Source: Clostridiaceae bacterium (GTDB lineage: Bacteria > Bacillota > Clostridia > DSM-8532). Taken from it: a stretch of 33,850 nucleotides of DNA. Location: assembly GCA_012719645.1 (NCBI GenBank), contig JAAXZX010000029.1:1-33850 (forward strand), in the 5' to 3' direction. The stretch's first letter is position 1, and every line of letters starts with the position of its first letter. This document shows positions 8,305-15,757 of the stretch, piece after piece. A program made the position numbers and the translations under genes. Under the pieces are notes generated by a model, which worked only from the letters and a program-made list of their open reading frames with translations, did no database searches and was not told the DNA's origin.

Positions 8305-9246
8305 TCACCTTTCAAGGCTGTCAAACAGCGGGGTGGAAAGATATCGTTCGCCCGTATCGGGAAGGAGGGCGACTACGATTTTTCCTTCGAACTCCGGACG
8401 TCGAGCTACCTGGGTTCCCGCAAAAGCTGCGGCTCCTGAAGAGATGCCGACTAAAAGACCCTCCAGCCTTGCCAGTTCCTGTGCCGTCCGGTATGCCTCC
8501 TCGGTCCTGACCTTGATGATTTCGTCGATAACGTTAATTTTCAGGACTGAAGGGATAAAACCGGCGCCGATGCCCTGGATCTTGTGAGGACCGGGCGGGG
8601 ATCCCGATAATACGGCAGAATCGTAAGGTTCCACGGCAATGATTCTTATGTCTGGATTCTTCTCTTTCAGTGCTTCACCGACGCCGGTTATGGTGCCGCC
8701 GGTGCCGACGCCGGCCACAAAGGCGGCAATCTCGCCGTTTGTGTCGCGCCAGATCTCCTCGGCGGTCGTTTCCCTGTGAATCCTTGGATTTGCCGGATTG
8801 TTGAATTGCTGTGGAATGAAGGAGTTCTCAATCTGGCTCGCAAGCTCTTCCGCCTTGCGGACAGCCCCCTTCATGCCATCCTTGCCCGGGGTGAGGACCA
8901 GTTCGGCATTAAGCGCTTTAAGCATGTTCCTGCGCTCAATGCTCATGGTGTCGGGCATGGTGAGAATCAGGCGATACCCTTTTGAAGCCGCGACAAAGGC
9001 AAGGCCGATGCCTGTATTTCCACTGGTGGGCTCGATAATGACCGTATCATTATTGATAATCCCCCGCCTCTCGGCATCTTCTATCATGGCAAGGGCAATT
9101 CGGTCCTTAACGCTTCCCAAAGGGTTGAAGTATTCGAGCTTGCCTGTGAGCCTGCCTCTTACTCCATGCACCCTGTTATAGTCGGTAAGTTCCAGGAGCG
9201 GTGTGTTTCCGATAAGATCGGTGAGCTTGCGTGATATGCCTGACAT
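8305..9246 (-). CDS. cysK: cysteine synthase (O-acetylserine sulfhydrylase)
   Basis: A 313-residue PLP enzyme that makes L-cysteine from O-acetylserine and sulfide in the cytoplasm. It shows [10 protein letters not shown] near the N-terminus, the PLP lysine K47 in GSVKDRIA, the substrate loop TSGNTG (74-79) and the phosphate-binding [10 protein letters not shown]. Length is normal for CysK. GGAGGG lies 7 bases before the ATG. It is the first gene of the operon, immediately behind a consensus promoter, and the Rrf2 gene is divergent from it. Its place at the head of a nitrogenase-like operon suggests that the reductase yields sulfide or another sulfur donor for CysK. CysM or a cystathionine beta-synthase-like enzyme are alternatives, but the motifs fit CysK best. 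Confidence 0.93.
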   Translation of the reverse strand: MSGISRKLTDLIGNTPLLELTDYNRVHGVRGRLTGKLEYFNPLGSVKDRIALAMIEDAERRGIINNDTVIIEPTSGNTGIGLAFVAASKGYRLILTMPDTMSIERRNMLKALNAELVLTPGKDGMKGAVRKAEELASQIENSFIPQQFNNPANPRIHRETTAEEIWRDTNGEIAAFVAGVGTGGTITGVGEALKEKNPDIRIIAVEPYDSAVLSGSPPGPHKIQGIGAGFIPSVLKINVIDEIIKVRTEEAYRTAQELARLEGLLVGISSGAAAFAGTQVARRPEFEGKIVVALLPDTGERYLSTPLFDSLER

Positions 9247-9275
9247 TGTGACCCTCCATAAATCATATTAATATT

Positions 9276-9293
9276 ATATGTTTAGTAGGAATT
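9276..9293 (-). promoter_or_regulatory. candidate Rrf2 operator at the operon promoter
   Basis: The segment ATATG-TT-TAGTAGG-AATT recurs with small changes at 9429-9448, before the Rrf2 gene. This copy lies just downstream of the predicted start of the cysK operon transcript. The repetition at two divergent promoters is seen directly; that the neighbouring Rrf2 protein binds it is inferred. Confidence 0.5.
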
Positions 9294-9305
9294 GGAATTG
9301 GTATA

Positions 9306-9335
9306 ATTATATGCCGCGACTTTCCAGTTTGTCAA
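9306..9335 (-). promoter_or_regulatory. sigma-A promoter of the cysK-nifB-nifH operon
   Basis: On the minus strand a perfect TTGACA (9330-9335) is separated by 18 bases from a perfect TATAAT (9306-9311). It is 60 bases upstream of cysK. A core this close to consensus would be strong unless repressed, which fits the adjacent operator-like motif and Rrf2 gene. Confidence 0.85.
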
Positions 9336-9411
9336 CAGAAAACATATAAATCATATATTTTTTATATGAAAATGACTCTGACATGCTTGCCGCGCGTGCG
9401 GCCAGCACTTG

Positions 9412-9440
9412 TTGAATCCATATTATTCATATGATATAGT
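9412..9440 (+). promoter_or_regulatory. promoter of the Rrf2 gene
   Basis: TTGAAT (9412-9417) and TATAGT (9435-9440) are 17 bases apart, 24 bases before the Rrf2 start codon. The -10 box lies inside the second copy of the repeated TAGTAGG motif, so a protein bound there would block this promoter. Confidence 0.6.
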
Positions 9441-9448
9441 AGGCAATT
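9429..9448 (+). promoter_or_regulatory. candidate Rrf2 operator at the regulator's own promoter
   Basis: ATATG-ATA-TAGTAGGC-AATT matches the 9276-9293 motif apart from two inserted bases. It covers the -10 box of the Rrf2 promoter, which is the arrangement expected for autorepression. Binding is inferred. Confidence 0.5.
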
Positions 9449-9464
9449 AGGGGGTGTTATTATT

Positions 9465-9914
9465 ATGAAGATTTCGACAAGAGGTCGCTATGCACTTCGC
9501 CTGATGCTTGACCTGGCACTGAATGATCCCGACGAGTATGTGACCATCAGGAGCATTTCAGAACGTCAGGAGATATCCTACAAGTACCTGGAACAGATTA
9601 TCTCGGTCTTGAACCGGGGAGGACTTGTCAAGAGCGTGCGAGGATCCCAGGGTGGGTACAGGCTGGCGCACCCGCCGGAAGAATACACTGTGGGCATGAT
9701 CCTGAGGCAGATTGAAGGAAACCTTGTGCCCGTGGCATGCATGGAAGACGAACCAAACCAGTGCCCCCGCAGCAACAAGTGTGTTACACTGACCGTTTGG
9801 AAAGAACTGGGTGACGCGATAAACAACGTGCTTGACAGCATCACCCTTGCCGATCTGGTTGAAAGGGCGCGCGCACAGGGAGAAAACGTCGTTGAGGGAA
9901 TTTGCCAGGAATAA
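9465..9914 (+). CDS. Rrf2-family transcriptional regulator, IscR-like with three cysteines
   Basis: A 149-residue winged-helix repressor. The family start MKISTRGRYALR is exact, followed by the helix-turn-helix (ISYKYLEQIISVLNRGGLV) and the wing SVRGSQGGYRLA. Cysteines C92, C100 and C106 sit where IscR-type proteins hold an Fe-S cluster, with spacing CX7CX5C. Bacillus CymR, the cysteine-metabolism member of the family, lacks such a set, so this protein combines an IscR-like sensor region with a CymR-like gene setting beside cysK. GGGGG lies upstream of the ATG. It is divergent from the cysK operon, with related operator-like motifs at both promoters. I infer that it controls the operon in response to sulfur or Fe-S status. 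No nifS/nifU or isc genes follow it. Confidence 0.92.
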   Translation: MKISTRGRYALRLMLDLALNDPDEYVTIRSISERQEISYKYLEQIISVLNRGGLVKSVRGSQGGYRLAHPPEEYTVGMILRQIEGNLVPVACMEDEPNQCPRSNKCVTLTVWKELGDAINNVLDSITLADLVERARAQGENVVEGICQE

Positions 9915-9984
9915 AGCCGTTTCCGTTTGCCTCACCGCCGAAAAGCCCGGGCTTCTGGCGAAAACCGGCAAAGAAAACGGCTTT
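9913..9984. terminator. long nested inverted repeat between convergent genes
   Basis: AAAGCCGTTT (9913-9922) pairs perfectly with AAACGGCTTT near 9975-9984. Inside the 50-base interval there is a CGCC/GGCG pair and a 12-base palindrome AAGCCCGGGCTT (9943-9954). It lies between the stop codons of the Rrf2 gene and the DUF4367-like gene, so it could end transcription from both sides, although there is no clean T-tract. Confidence 0.5.
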
Positions 9985-10012
9985 ACTGATAGTTACATGC
10001 TATTTGCCGCCG

Positions 10013-10879
10013 TTATTCACTGCCGGCAGACACAAAGGCTTCTGCAAATGAGATGAAGTCATCGTAGGTGCAGGCGCTCGGGAAGATCTTTATCGCAATG
10101 CCATCCTGCACCCATGTCAGGCCATATGCATTTCCACGTTCATAAGGGAGAGGACCGGTAAGTACGGCTTCAATTCCGTTCAAAGGAACAATATGAATGT
10201 CCTTGGTCGTATCAATTTTTACATTTGCGTTTTCACCCAAATAATGCATATATACGAATACAGATGATGATGCATCGCTCTGCGGTACTGCCCCTGTTAT
10301 CTCCTGCCAGTCGCCATTTTCCAGCTTGTCGTATATCAGTTCCACCGCATATGGATAGATTTCTTTACCGTTGCTGAAAGCCTTTACGGAAACCAGTTCC
10401 CAGTTGTTCAAACCTTTGGGTTCAGGCATTGTAAAGCGTAAGATATCCTTTGCTTCCTCCAGCGAGGCAAATTTGTGCTTTTCCATAAAACTTTCGGATT
10501 TTCCTTCGGATTCTTCCGCATACTCAAACCCTTCAAGGAGAATCTTTGTGTCGGCATCCGGGGGATATTCCTCGCCCAATTCCAACTGTTCAACCTTATT
10601 TGCAGTTCCGCCTGTAAAGTTAAGCTGCTTCAGCAATCCATTAATGCCGTCTGCGAACACAGTAAATCCTGTTAACAATGTAATCACAGTGATCATGGCG
10701 GCTATGGCGGCAGGCCGCATGCTCCTGCGACGCTCCACGGGTTTGGAACGCTGTTCCCTCTGGTCAAGCCTGTTAATAAAATTTTTAAGCATGGACTCCC
10801 TGTCTGCCAGTACACTGTAAAAATCCATGGATTCAAGTTTTTTCCCGAGATCTGTATAATCCTGTTCAATGTTATACAT
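10013..10879 (-). CDS. membrane-anchored DUF4367-like protein, probable anti-sigma factor
   Basis: A 288-residue protein with a charged cytoplasmic N-terminal region, one transmembrane segment at about residues 54-75 (following RRRSMRP) and an extracytoplasmic part of about 210 residues. The last 125 residues resemble DUF4367 domains in Clostridia (VELIYDKLENGDW, GIAIKIFPSA). The ATG at 10879 is 9 bases after GGGAG; an ATG three codons earlier is nearly on top of that site. The start overlaps the end of the ECF sigma gene by 8 bases. Sigma-anti-sigma pairs are often arranged this way, and a single-pass protein of this kind is the usual partner. No zinc-binding anti-sigma motif (HXXXCXXC) is seen, so the anti-sigma role rests on context. 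Confidence 0.75.
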   Translation of the reverse strand: MYNIEQDYTDLGKKLESMDFYSVLADRESMLKNFINRLDQREQRSKPVERRRSMRPAAIAAMITVITLLTGFTVFADGINGLLKQLNFTGGTANKVEQLELGEEYPPDADTKILLEGFEYAEESEGKSESFMEKHKFASLEEAKDILRFTMPEPKGLNNWELVSVKAFSNGKEIYPYAVELIYDKLENGDWQEITGAVPQSDASSSVFVYMHYLGENANVKIDTTKDIHIVPLNGIEAVLTGPLPYERGNAYGLTWVQDGIAIKIFPSACTYDDFISFAEAFVSAGSE

Positions 10880-11489
10880 CGATTTCATCTCCCATCATCA
10901 AATGTTTTCTCAGTTTTGAAAGGGCACGGCACAGGATGACGCCCACATGCTTTTCACTCATGCCTGTAAGCCTGGCCATATCCTTATTGCGAAAACCGGC
11001 GCCGTATTTAAGGGCAATAAGGCTTCGCTCCCGCTTGTTAAGGGCTTCAAGTGCCTGTGTCAGCGACATTATGTCTGCTTTAAGCGCAGCCGCCGCCTCC
11101 GGATCGGAATGTTCCGGCGCCGGAAGTTCCAGGGCGTCATCGATGGAAAGGCACGGCTTCACCCGACGCCTGAACCTCAGGTAATCCCTCAGCGTATTGC
11201 GGGCTACTGTGAACAGCCAAACCTTTATATTACCCTTTCGATGATCAAAAGTAGGGCTTTTGTCAAGCACTTTCACAAACACATCGTTTACCAGGTCCAT
11301 TGACGCTTCCCGGTCGCCCGTACTGTAGTAAAAGAAATTGTATACCGATCCGGCATATTCCGAATACAGGTAAAGTATTTCTTCCCGACTGAGTCCGGTA
11401 TTTTCAGCTTCCGACAATACAGTGCCGCTGCCTTCCATGTTTTCGGCAAACCGACAGAATTGACGGCCGCTAACCGATTCCATACTCAC
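10872..11489 (-). CDS. ECF-type RNA polymerase sigma factor
   Basis: A protein of up to 205 residues with region 2 (YNFFYYSTGDREASMDLVND through NTLRDYLR, about 50-105) and region 4 (LEALNKRERSLIALKY through LSKLRKHL, about 147-197). There is no region 3, as in ECF factors. The start is uncertain: GTG 11489, ATG 11483 and an internal ATG 17 codons from the first all keep region 2, and none has a strong ribosome site. It directs RNA polymerase to a small set of stress or envelope genes, presumably under control of the coupled downstream membrane protein. I could not identify its promoter or regulon. Confidence 0.9.
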   Translation of the reverse strand: MSMESVSGRQFCRFAENMEGSGTVLSEAENTGLSREEILYLYSEYAGSVYNFFYYSTGDREASMDLVNDVFVKVLDKSPTFDHRKGNIKVWLFTVARNTLRDYLRFRRRVKPCLSIDDALELPAPEHSDPEAAAALKADIMSLTQALEALNKRERSLIALKYGAGFRNKDMARLTGMSEKHVGVILCRALSKLRKHLMMGDEIDV

Positions 11490-11752
11490 TAATGCATCAC
11501 ATCCCAGTTTTTATTCCGGCCGGTCACCATGCAATACGACTCAAGCTGTTATTTACTACAAACAGTATAGAATAATTTGTCAGGAAAATGGTAACGGAGT
11601 AATACTGATGTCCTCTCTCGGCTGCGTTTGTGCTATATCCCAAACTGTAATAAGATAATCTTACATGCAGGGTGCCATTTTGCAATAGCTGGTTATAACA
11701 AACAGATCCGATTTCTGTAGTAAACTGACTGAAATCTATATAAAAAAGGTTG

Positions 11753-11783
11753 TTGACTAGAACCCTTGGGGCTGGCTTATGCT
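11753..11783 (+). promoter_or_regulatory. 19-bp-spacer promoter before the MerR gene
   Basis: TTGACT (11753-11758) and TATGCT (11778-11783) are separated by 19 bases, with a small CCC-TT-GGG dyad in the spacer. Overlong spacers of 19 bases are the mark of promoters activated by DNA-distorting MerR proteins, so this gene may control itself. Confidence 0.5.
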
Positions 11784-11802
11784 TGAAACGGAGGTGGCAG
11801 AA

Positions 11803-12672
11803 ATGCTGATAAATGAGGTGTGCAAGATCACGGGCCTGACCAGGAAAGCCATCGAGTACTATATTGAAAAGGGCTTGATCTCACCATCCTTTTTGGAGAA
11901 CGGATACAGAAATTTCAGCGATGATGAGGTTGAGCGGTTGAAAAAGATATCCGTACTCAGGAAGCTTGGAGTCAGCGCGGATGATATTAAGGCAGTCCTC
12001 TCCGATAAATCGGGGCGAGAGCTTCAAACCCTTGCTGTGAAAAAAGAGCTGGATATTCAAAGGGAGCAGGCAAAGAAATCCATACTTGAGAAGCTGGCCG
12101 GCGGAAAAAGCTATTCTGAAATCAGCACCGAGTTGCAGGCGGTTGAGGGCAGCAAGACAATCACCGAAAAGCTGCTGGATGCCTTTCCGGGATATTATGG
12201 CAGGTTTATTTGCCTGCATTTTGCCAGGTTTCTGAACGAACCTGTCAGGACCCGGAGCCAGCAATCAGCATATGACAGGATCATATCCTTCCTTGACAGC
12301 GTTCCGCCTCTAAACTTGCCGGAGGATCTGCAGGCCTGGATGATGGAAATTACAGAGGAAACGGGTACGGAACAGATTGCGGAATCCCTCGAGCATACCA
12401 GGAAAAGCATTGAAGACCCGGGTGAATTCATAAGCAATAACAGGGAAATGCTGGAGCAATATATAGCCTTCAGGCAATCGGATGAGTACAAAAACTCTCC
12501 CGCATACAGGCTGATGGCCTATATAAAGGAGTTCAACCAGGCAAGCGGATATTATGATGTGTTTATTCCTGCCATGAAAGAACTGAGCCCATCATACGCC
12601 GAATACTATGAGCAATTGGAGAAAGCCAATGAGAGGCTTTTTGCCGAATACCCCGATATTGAAAAGCTATAA
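11803..12672 (+). CDS. MerR-family transcriptional regulator with uncharacterised effector domain
   Basis: A 289-residue regulator. Residues 1-70 are a MerR winged helix (INEVCKITGLTRKAIEYYIEKGLI, then FSDDEVERLKKISVLRKLGVSADDIKAVL), followed by the usual dimerisation helix. The remaining 180 or so residues are helical and rich in aromatic and acidic residues; I recognise no ligand domain, and there are no metal-binding cysteine pairs. GGAGGT lies 8 bases before the ATG at 11803; an earlier in-frame ATG has no such site. The gene stands alone, between a MerR-like 19-bp-spacer promoter and a good terminator. The target genes may be elsewhere. Confidence 0.88.
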   Translation: MLINEVCKITGLTRKAIEYYIEKGLISPSFLENGYRNFSDDEVERLKKISVLRKLGVSADDIKAVLSDKSGRELQTLAVKKELDIQREQAKKSILEKLAGGKSYSEISTELQAVEGSKTITEKLLDAFPGYYGRFICLHFARFLNEPVRTRSQQSAYDRIISFLDSVPPLNLPEDLQAWMMEITEETGTEQIAESLEHTRKSIEDPGEFISNNREMLEQYIAFRQSDEYKNSPAYRLMAYIKEFNQASGYYDVFIPAMKELSPSYAEYYEQLEKANERLFAEYPDIEKL

Positions 12673-12709
12673 GCGGCAAACAGCGAGAGTCAATAATGTC
12701 TGACCGGAG

Positions 12710-12735
12710 GGCACGGATGGGTTTCCGTGCCTTTT
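12710..12735 (+). terminator. rho-independent terminator after the MerR gene
   Basis: GGCACGGA and TCCGTGCC form a perfect 8-bp stem with a 6-base loop, followed by TTTTCTC. It starts 37 bases after the MerR stop codon. Confidence 0.9.
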
Positions 12736-12825
12736 CTCAGTCCGATATATGATTATTTGTCACCCCGGAAAACAAGCTCCTGATGAACCTCTCTCCGCTG
12801 GTACCTGTCGCAGGCTGCCTTAGTC

Positions 12826-12834
12826 TGGTATAAT
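12826..12834 (+). promoter_or_regulatory. extended -10 promoter for the esterase gene
   Basis: TGG-TATAAT is a perfect extended -10 element about 100 bases before the favoured esterase start. The matching -35 region is poor, as is common for extended -10 promoters. Confidence 0.5.
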
Positions 12835-12931
12835 CAATACAAAATGGTTGATATGGTGGTGAAACCGGGTTATGGGGGGAGCGGAGGCTTCCCGGGCTGC
12901 CGGTATGGCTTGCGTTCATAGCCTGAAGAAC

Positions 12932-13855
12932 ATGAAATGCTTTGATGTGTTTAAAAAGGAAACATATCATCCTATCCTGGTGCTGGCAGCGGTTATTTTG
13001 CTGTCCTGCCTGACGTTATGCGGCTGCAGGAATAAGTACGAGGATCTGATCAGCGCCGGAATCACGGTCCCCCTGGCCGAATCCCGGATTATCGATGTCT
13101 CGGTAAAGAGCAAAATCATGGACAGGGATATCCCCTGCAAGGTTTATCTTCCCAAGGGCTACGGTAGCGGGCAGAAATATCCTGTGTGGTATGGGCTCCA
13201 CGGCCATTCCAGCAATGAATCCATGTGGATCAATGAGGTGGCAATGGACAAAGTGGCTGATGAGATGATCGAAAGCGGAGAGATAGAGCCCCTCATCATG
13301 GTATTTCCGCTGACCATGGATGCCACCCTCAAAGAAATCCAGGAGGACATTGAGGATGACGGCAAGATCGATGAACGGAAGTGGGACCGGTTCATGTGGA
13401 GGGAACTGATACCCTATATCGATGCCCATTATGATACCTTGTCATCGGCGGACAGCAGGTTCATCGGCGGATTCTCCATGGGCGGAGCCATTGCCCTCCG
13501 TGTTGCTTTTCACCATCCCGATCTGTTCAGCAAGGTTGCCGGTTATACAGCTGCCGTCCCGGCCAGCGATTTTTCGGGAAAGCAGTTTGAGAAATGGCTG
13601 TACCCGAACCTTGATCCAGAGGAAATACATGATCCGGCCCAATTTGCCAGGGAAAAGGGTCTGGTGAATCTGAAGGTCTATATTGAGGCAGGTAATGAAA
13701 ACGATCCCTTTTTATCAGCGCTGCAATCCCTGGATCTTGCCCTCCGGGAGAGAGGTATTTCGTCGGAATTCGTCATATATGACGGCGGCCACTCCCTGGA
13801 CAACGCAAGACGATGCGCAGGGGACTATCTCAGGTTTTACGCTGCGAAGAAATGA
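12932..13855 (+). CDS. lipoprotein esterase (putative esterase/EstA-type alpha/beta hydrolase)
   Basis: A protein of about 307 residues from the ATG at 12932; an in-frame ATG at 12872 would add 20 residues. The start is uncertain because no candidate has a strong ribosome site, but 12932 gives a normal signal peptide: MKCFDVFKKE, a hydrophobic stretch and the lipobox LCGC. The body matches the PF00756 esterase family, which includes feruloyl and acetyl xylan esterases. It has the oxyanion region YGLHGHSSNE, the nucleophile in GGFSMGG (S182), an acidic residue near EAGNENDPF (D258) and the histidine in DGGHSLD (H287). It is probably anchored on the outer face of the cell membrane. A xylanase lies about 13 kb away, so a role in plant polymer breakdown is possible but not shown. 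Confidence 0.85.
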   Translation: MKCFDVFKKETYHPILVLAAVILLSCLTLCGCRNKYEDLISAGITVPLAESRIIDVSVKSKIMDRDIPCKVYLPKGYGSGQKYPVWYGLHGHSSNESMWINEVAMDKVADEMIESGEIEPLIMVFPLTMDATLKEIQEDIEDDGKIDERKWDRFMWRELIPYIDAHYDTLSSADSRFIGGFSMGGAIALRVAFHHPDLFSKVAGYTAAVPASDFSGKQFEKWLYPNLDPEEIHDPAQFAREKGLVNLKVYIEAGNENDPFLSALQSLDLALRERGISSEFVIYDGGHSLDNARRCAGDYLRFYAAKK

Positions 13856-14017
13856 GGCAAAACGGTACTTTCACATGTGTGGGGAACCATTTGATGTGCA
13901 TGCTGTTCAAGGTGGGCATGAATACTGGAAGGGATGCCTTGGTATATAACCCTTGCCTGCATGAGCAGGATACGGATGGTTGGCGCGGAACCGTGTGCTA
14001 TTATGGGAGTGATGTTT

Positions 14018-15220
14018 ATGATCGGCATTGCACTTGAAGGCGGAGGCGCCAGGGGCGCTTTCCATATGGGTGTGGTAAAGGCCTTTCTCGAGGAAGGCTA
14101 TGAAATAGGCGGCATTACGGGCACTTCCATCGGTGCCCTTAACGGCGCCATTATTGTCCAGGGGTCCTTTGAAGAGGGTTGCAGGGTTTGGGAAAACCTG
14201 ACCCCTTCCGAGGTATTCGATATTGATGATGAGGAATACCAGCAGCTTATCCAACGCAATTTTGACAGGGAAACAGCCCGCCGGCTTGCCGGGGTCATTG
14301 GCAGGATTATCAGGAACAGGGGTTTGGATACCGGTAAGCTCAGGCAATTCCTGCAGGGACTTATCGATGAGGAAAGGATCCGGAAATCGCCAATGGATTT
14401 TGGCCTGGTCACGGTTTCCCTTACCGGGCTTAAGCCCATGGAGCTTTACAGGGAGGATATTCCCGAAGGAAAGCTGATTGACTATCTTATCGCCAGCGCC
14501 AGCTTCCCGGGGTTCAAGCCGAAGGAGATCGGGAAAGACTTTTATATTGACGGCGGACTCTATGACAACTGCCCCGTGAACCTCCTTGCCAGGAAAGGGT
14601 ACAGGGAGATCTACGCCATACGCACGCTGGGACCGGGATTCCACAGGGAAGTCAGGTATCCCGATGTGAAGGTCACCCATATACTTCCTTCTGAAAGCCT
14701 GGGAAGGATCTTTGATTTCAGCCGCGATCTTATCAGCCGCAATCTGAAAATGGGATATTATGACGGCCTCAGGGTCATCAGGGGCCTCAGGGGTAAAAAG
14801 TATTATATCAGGCCAGTGGAAGAGGATCGCCTTCTTAGGACCCTCCATCAATTGACAGACCGGCAGGTCAGCGACCTTGGCAGCCTTTTCGGTATTAATA
14901 AGGTTGAATCCGGAAGGATGCTGTCTGAAAAGATCCTGCCCGAGATAGGAAGAAGGCTGGGTCTGAAGAAGGAAGCCGATTGCCAGGACATCATTGTGGG
15001 TCTCCTGGAGCGGCTGGCGGAGGAACAGGGGCTTGAAAAGTATCAGATCTACGACCTGAACGATTTTCTGGCAGCCGTAAGGACAGGGAAGCTGCCGGAT
15101 ACACCGGCAGCCCCAGGTGTTACGGCCTCCATAAAAAACAGGATAACCGAAAGCCTGACCGGGAAGCACAGGCTTTTAAGCGCTGCCCGGATCATCGCCG
15201 AAGGTATAAAATCGGTATAG
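14018..15220 (+). CDS. patatin-like phospholipase
   Basis: A 400-residue member of the patatin family of serine lipid acyl hydrolases, of the RssA/YchK type. The oxyanion loop EGGGARGAFHMG (7-18), nucleophile GTSIG (S37) and catalytic aspartate D178 in IDGGLYDNCP form the Ser-Asp dyad. The C-terminal 150 residues are helical and outside the core domain. I place the start at 14018, 8 bases after GGGAG and directly before the first beta strand; the frame is open further upstream to 13934 but that part is not family-like. No signal peptide is present, so it should be cytoplasmic. It converges on the CBS-domain gene with 6 bases between stop codons. Confidence 0.88.
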   Translation: MIGIALEGGGARGAFHMGVVKAFLEEGYEIGGITGTSIGALNGAIIVQGSFEEGCRVWENLTPSEVFDIDDEEYQQLIQRNFDRETARRLAGVIGRIIRNRGLDTGKLRQFLQGLIDEERIRKSPMDFGLVTVSLTGLKPMELYREDIPEGKLIDYLIASASFPGFKPKEIGKDFYIDGGLYDNCPVNLLARKGYREIYAIRTLGPGFHREVRYPDVKVTHILPSESLGRIFDFSRDLISRNLKMGYYDGLRVIRGLRGKKYYIRPVEEDRLLRTLHQLTDRQVSDLGSLFGINKVESGRMLSEKILPEIGRRLGLKKEADCQDIIVGLLERLAEEQGLEKYQIYDLNDFLAAVRTGKLPDTPAAPGVTASIKNRITESLTGKHRLLSAARIIAEGIKSV

Positions 15221-15226
15221 CAGAGT

Positions 15227-15658
15227 CTACATCATTTCCGGTTTGGAGGGTGAAGAAATATCGGCCAGGGTGGAGGAAATCTCAACATCCTGCCTTGCGC
15301 CGGTGGCAACATCCCCCAGGGCTACAATCCCCACCAGCCGGTTGTTTTCCACTACGGGGAGCCGCCTGATCTTCTTCTCCGACATGATGCCGAATACATC
15401 CCTGATCTCGGCCTCCGGGCTTACCGTTGTAACTTCACTGGTCATGACGTCACGCACGGGTGTCTGGTGGGGATCCTTTCCATGGGCTATATTTCTGACT
15501 ACGATATCCCTGTCGGTGACTATTCCTATTACGCCGCTTTCATCGCAAACAGGGACGGAGCCAACATTGTGTTTCTGCATAAGCTGCGCGGCCTCAACCA
15601 CGGTGGAGGCAGGGTTGATATAGGCAACATTCCTGGTCATTATATCCTTTACTTTCAT
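15227..15658 (-). CDS. tandem CBS-domain protein
   Basis: A 143-residue protein made of two CBS motifs (about 8-60 and 73-125), with the usual MTRNVAYINPASTVVEAAQLM and VGIVTDRDIVVR segments and the second copy MTSEVTTVSPEAEIRDV and RRLPVVENNRLVGIV. Paired CBS motifs bind adenosine nucleotides and act as energy sensors; this short stand-alone type occurs widely in Clostridia with unknown targets. GGAAGGG precedes the ATG. No catalytic domain is attached. Confidence 0.92.
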   Translation of the reverse strand: MKVKDIMTRNVAYINPASTVVEAAQLMQKHNVGSVPVCDESGVIGIVTDRDIVVRNIAHGKDPHQTPVRDVMTSEVTTVSPEAEIRDVFGIMSEKKIRRLPVVENNRLVGIVALGDVATGARQDVEISSTLADISSPSKPEMM

Positions 15659-15757
15659 GGTCGCACATCCCTTCCGCTGAATTATCCGGTCTTTATTCTT
15701 CCACCGCGGAAAATATTAAGTACAGATAATTACTGGATTTGCGACCATTTATCAGGT

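Noticed and set aside
9247-9464. Riboswitch or T-box leader before cysK
   Set aside because: The leader is only about 50 bases from the predicted start site to the ATG and shows no such fold or terminator.
13907-15169. Minus-strand open frame of 420 codons
   Set aside because: It mirrors the patatin-like gene, which has complete catalytic motifs.
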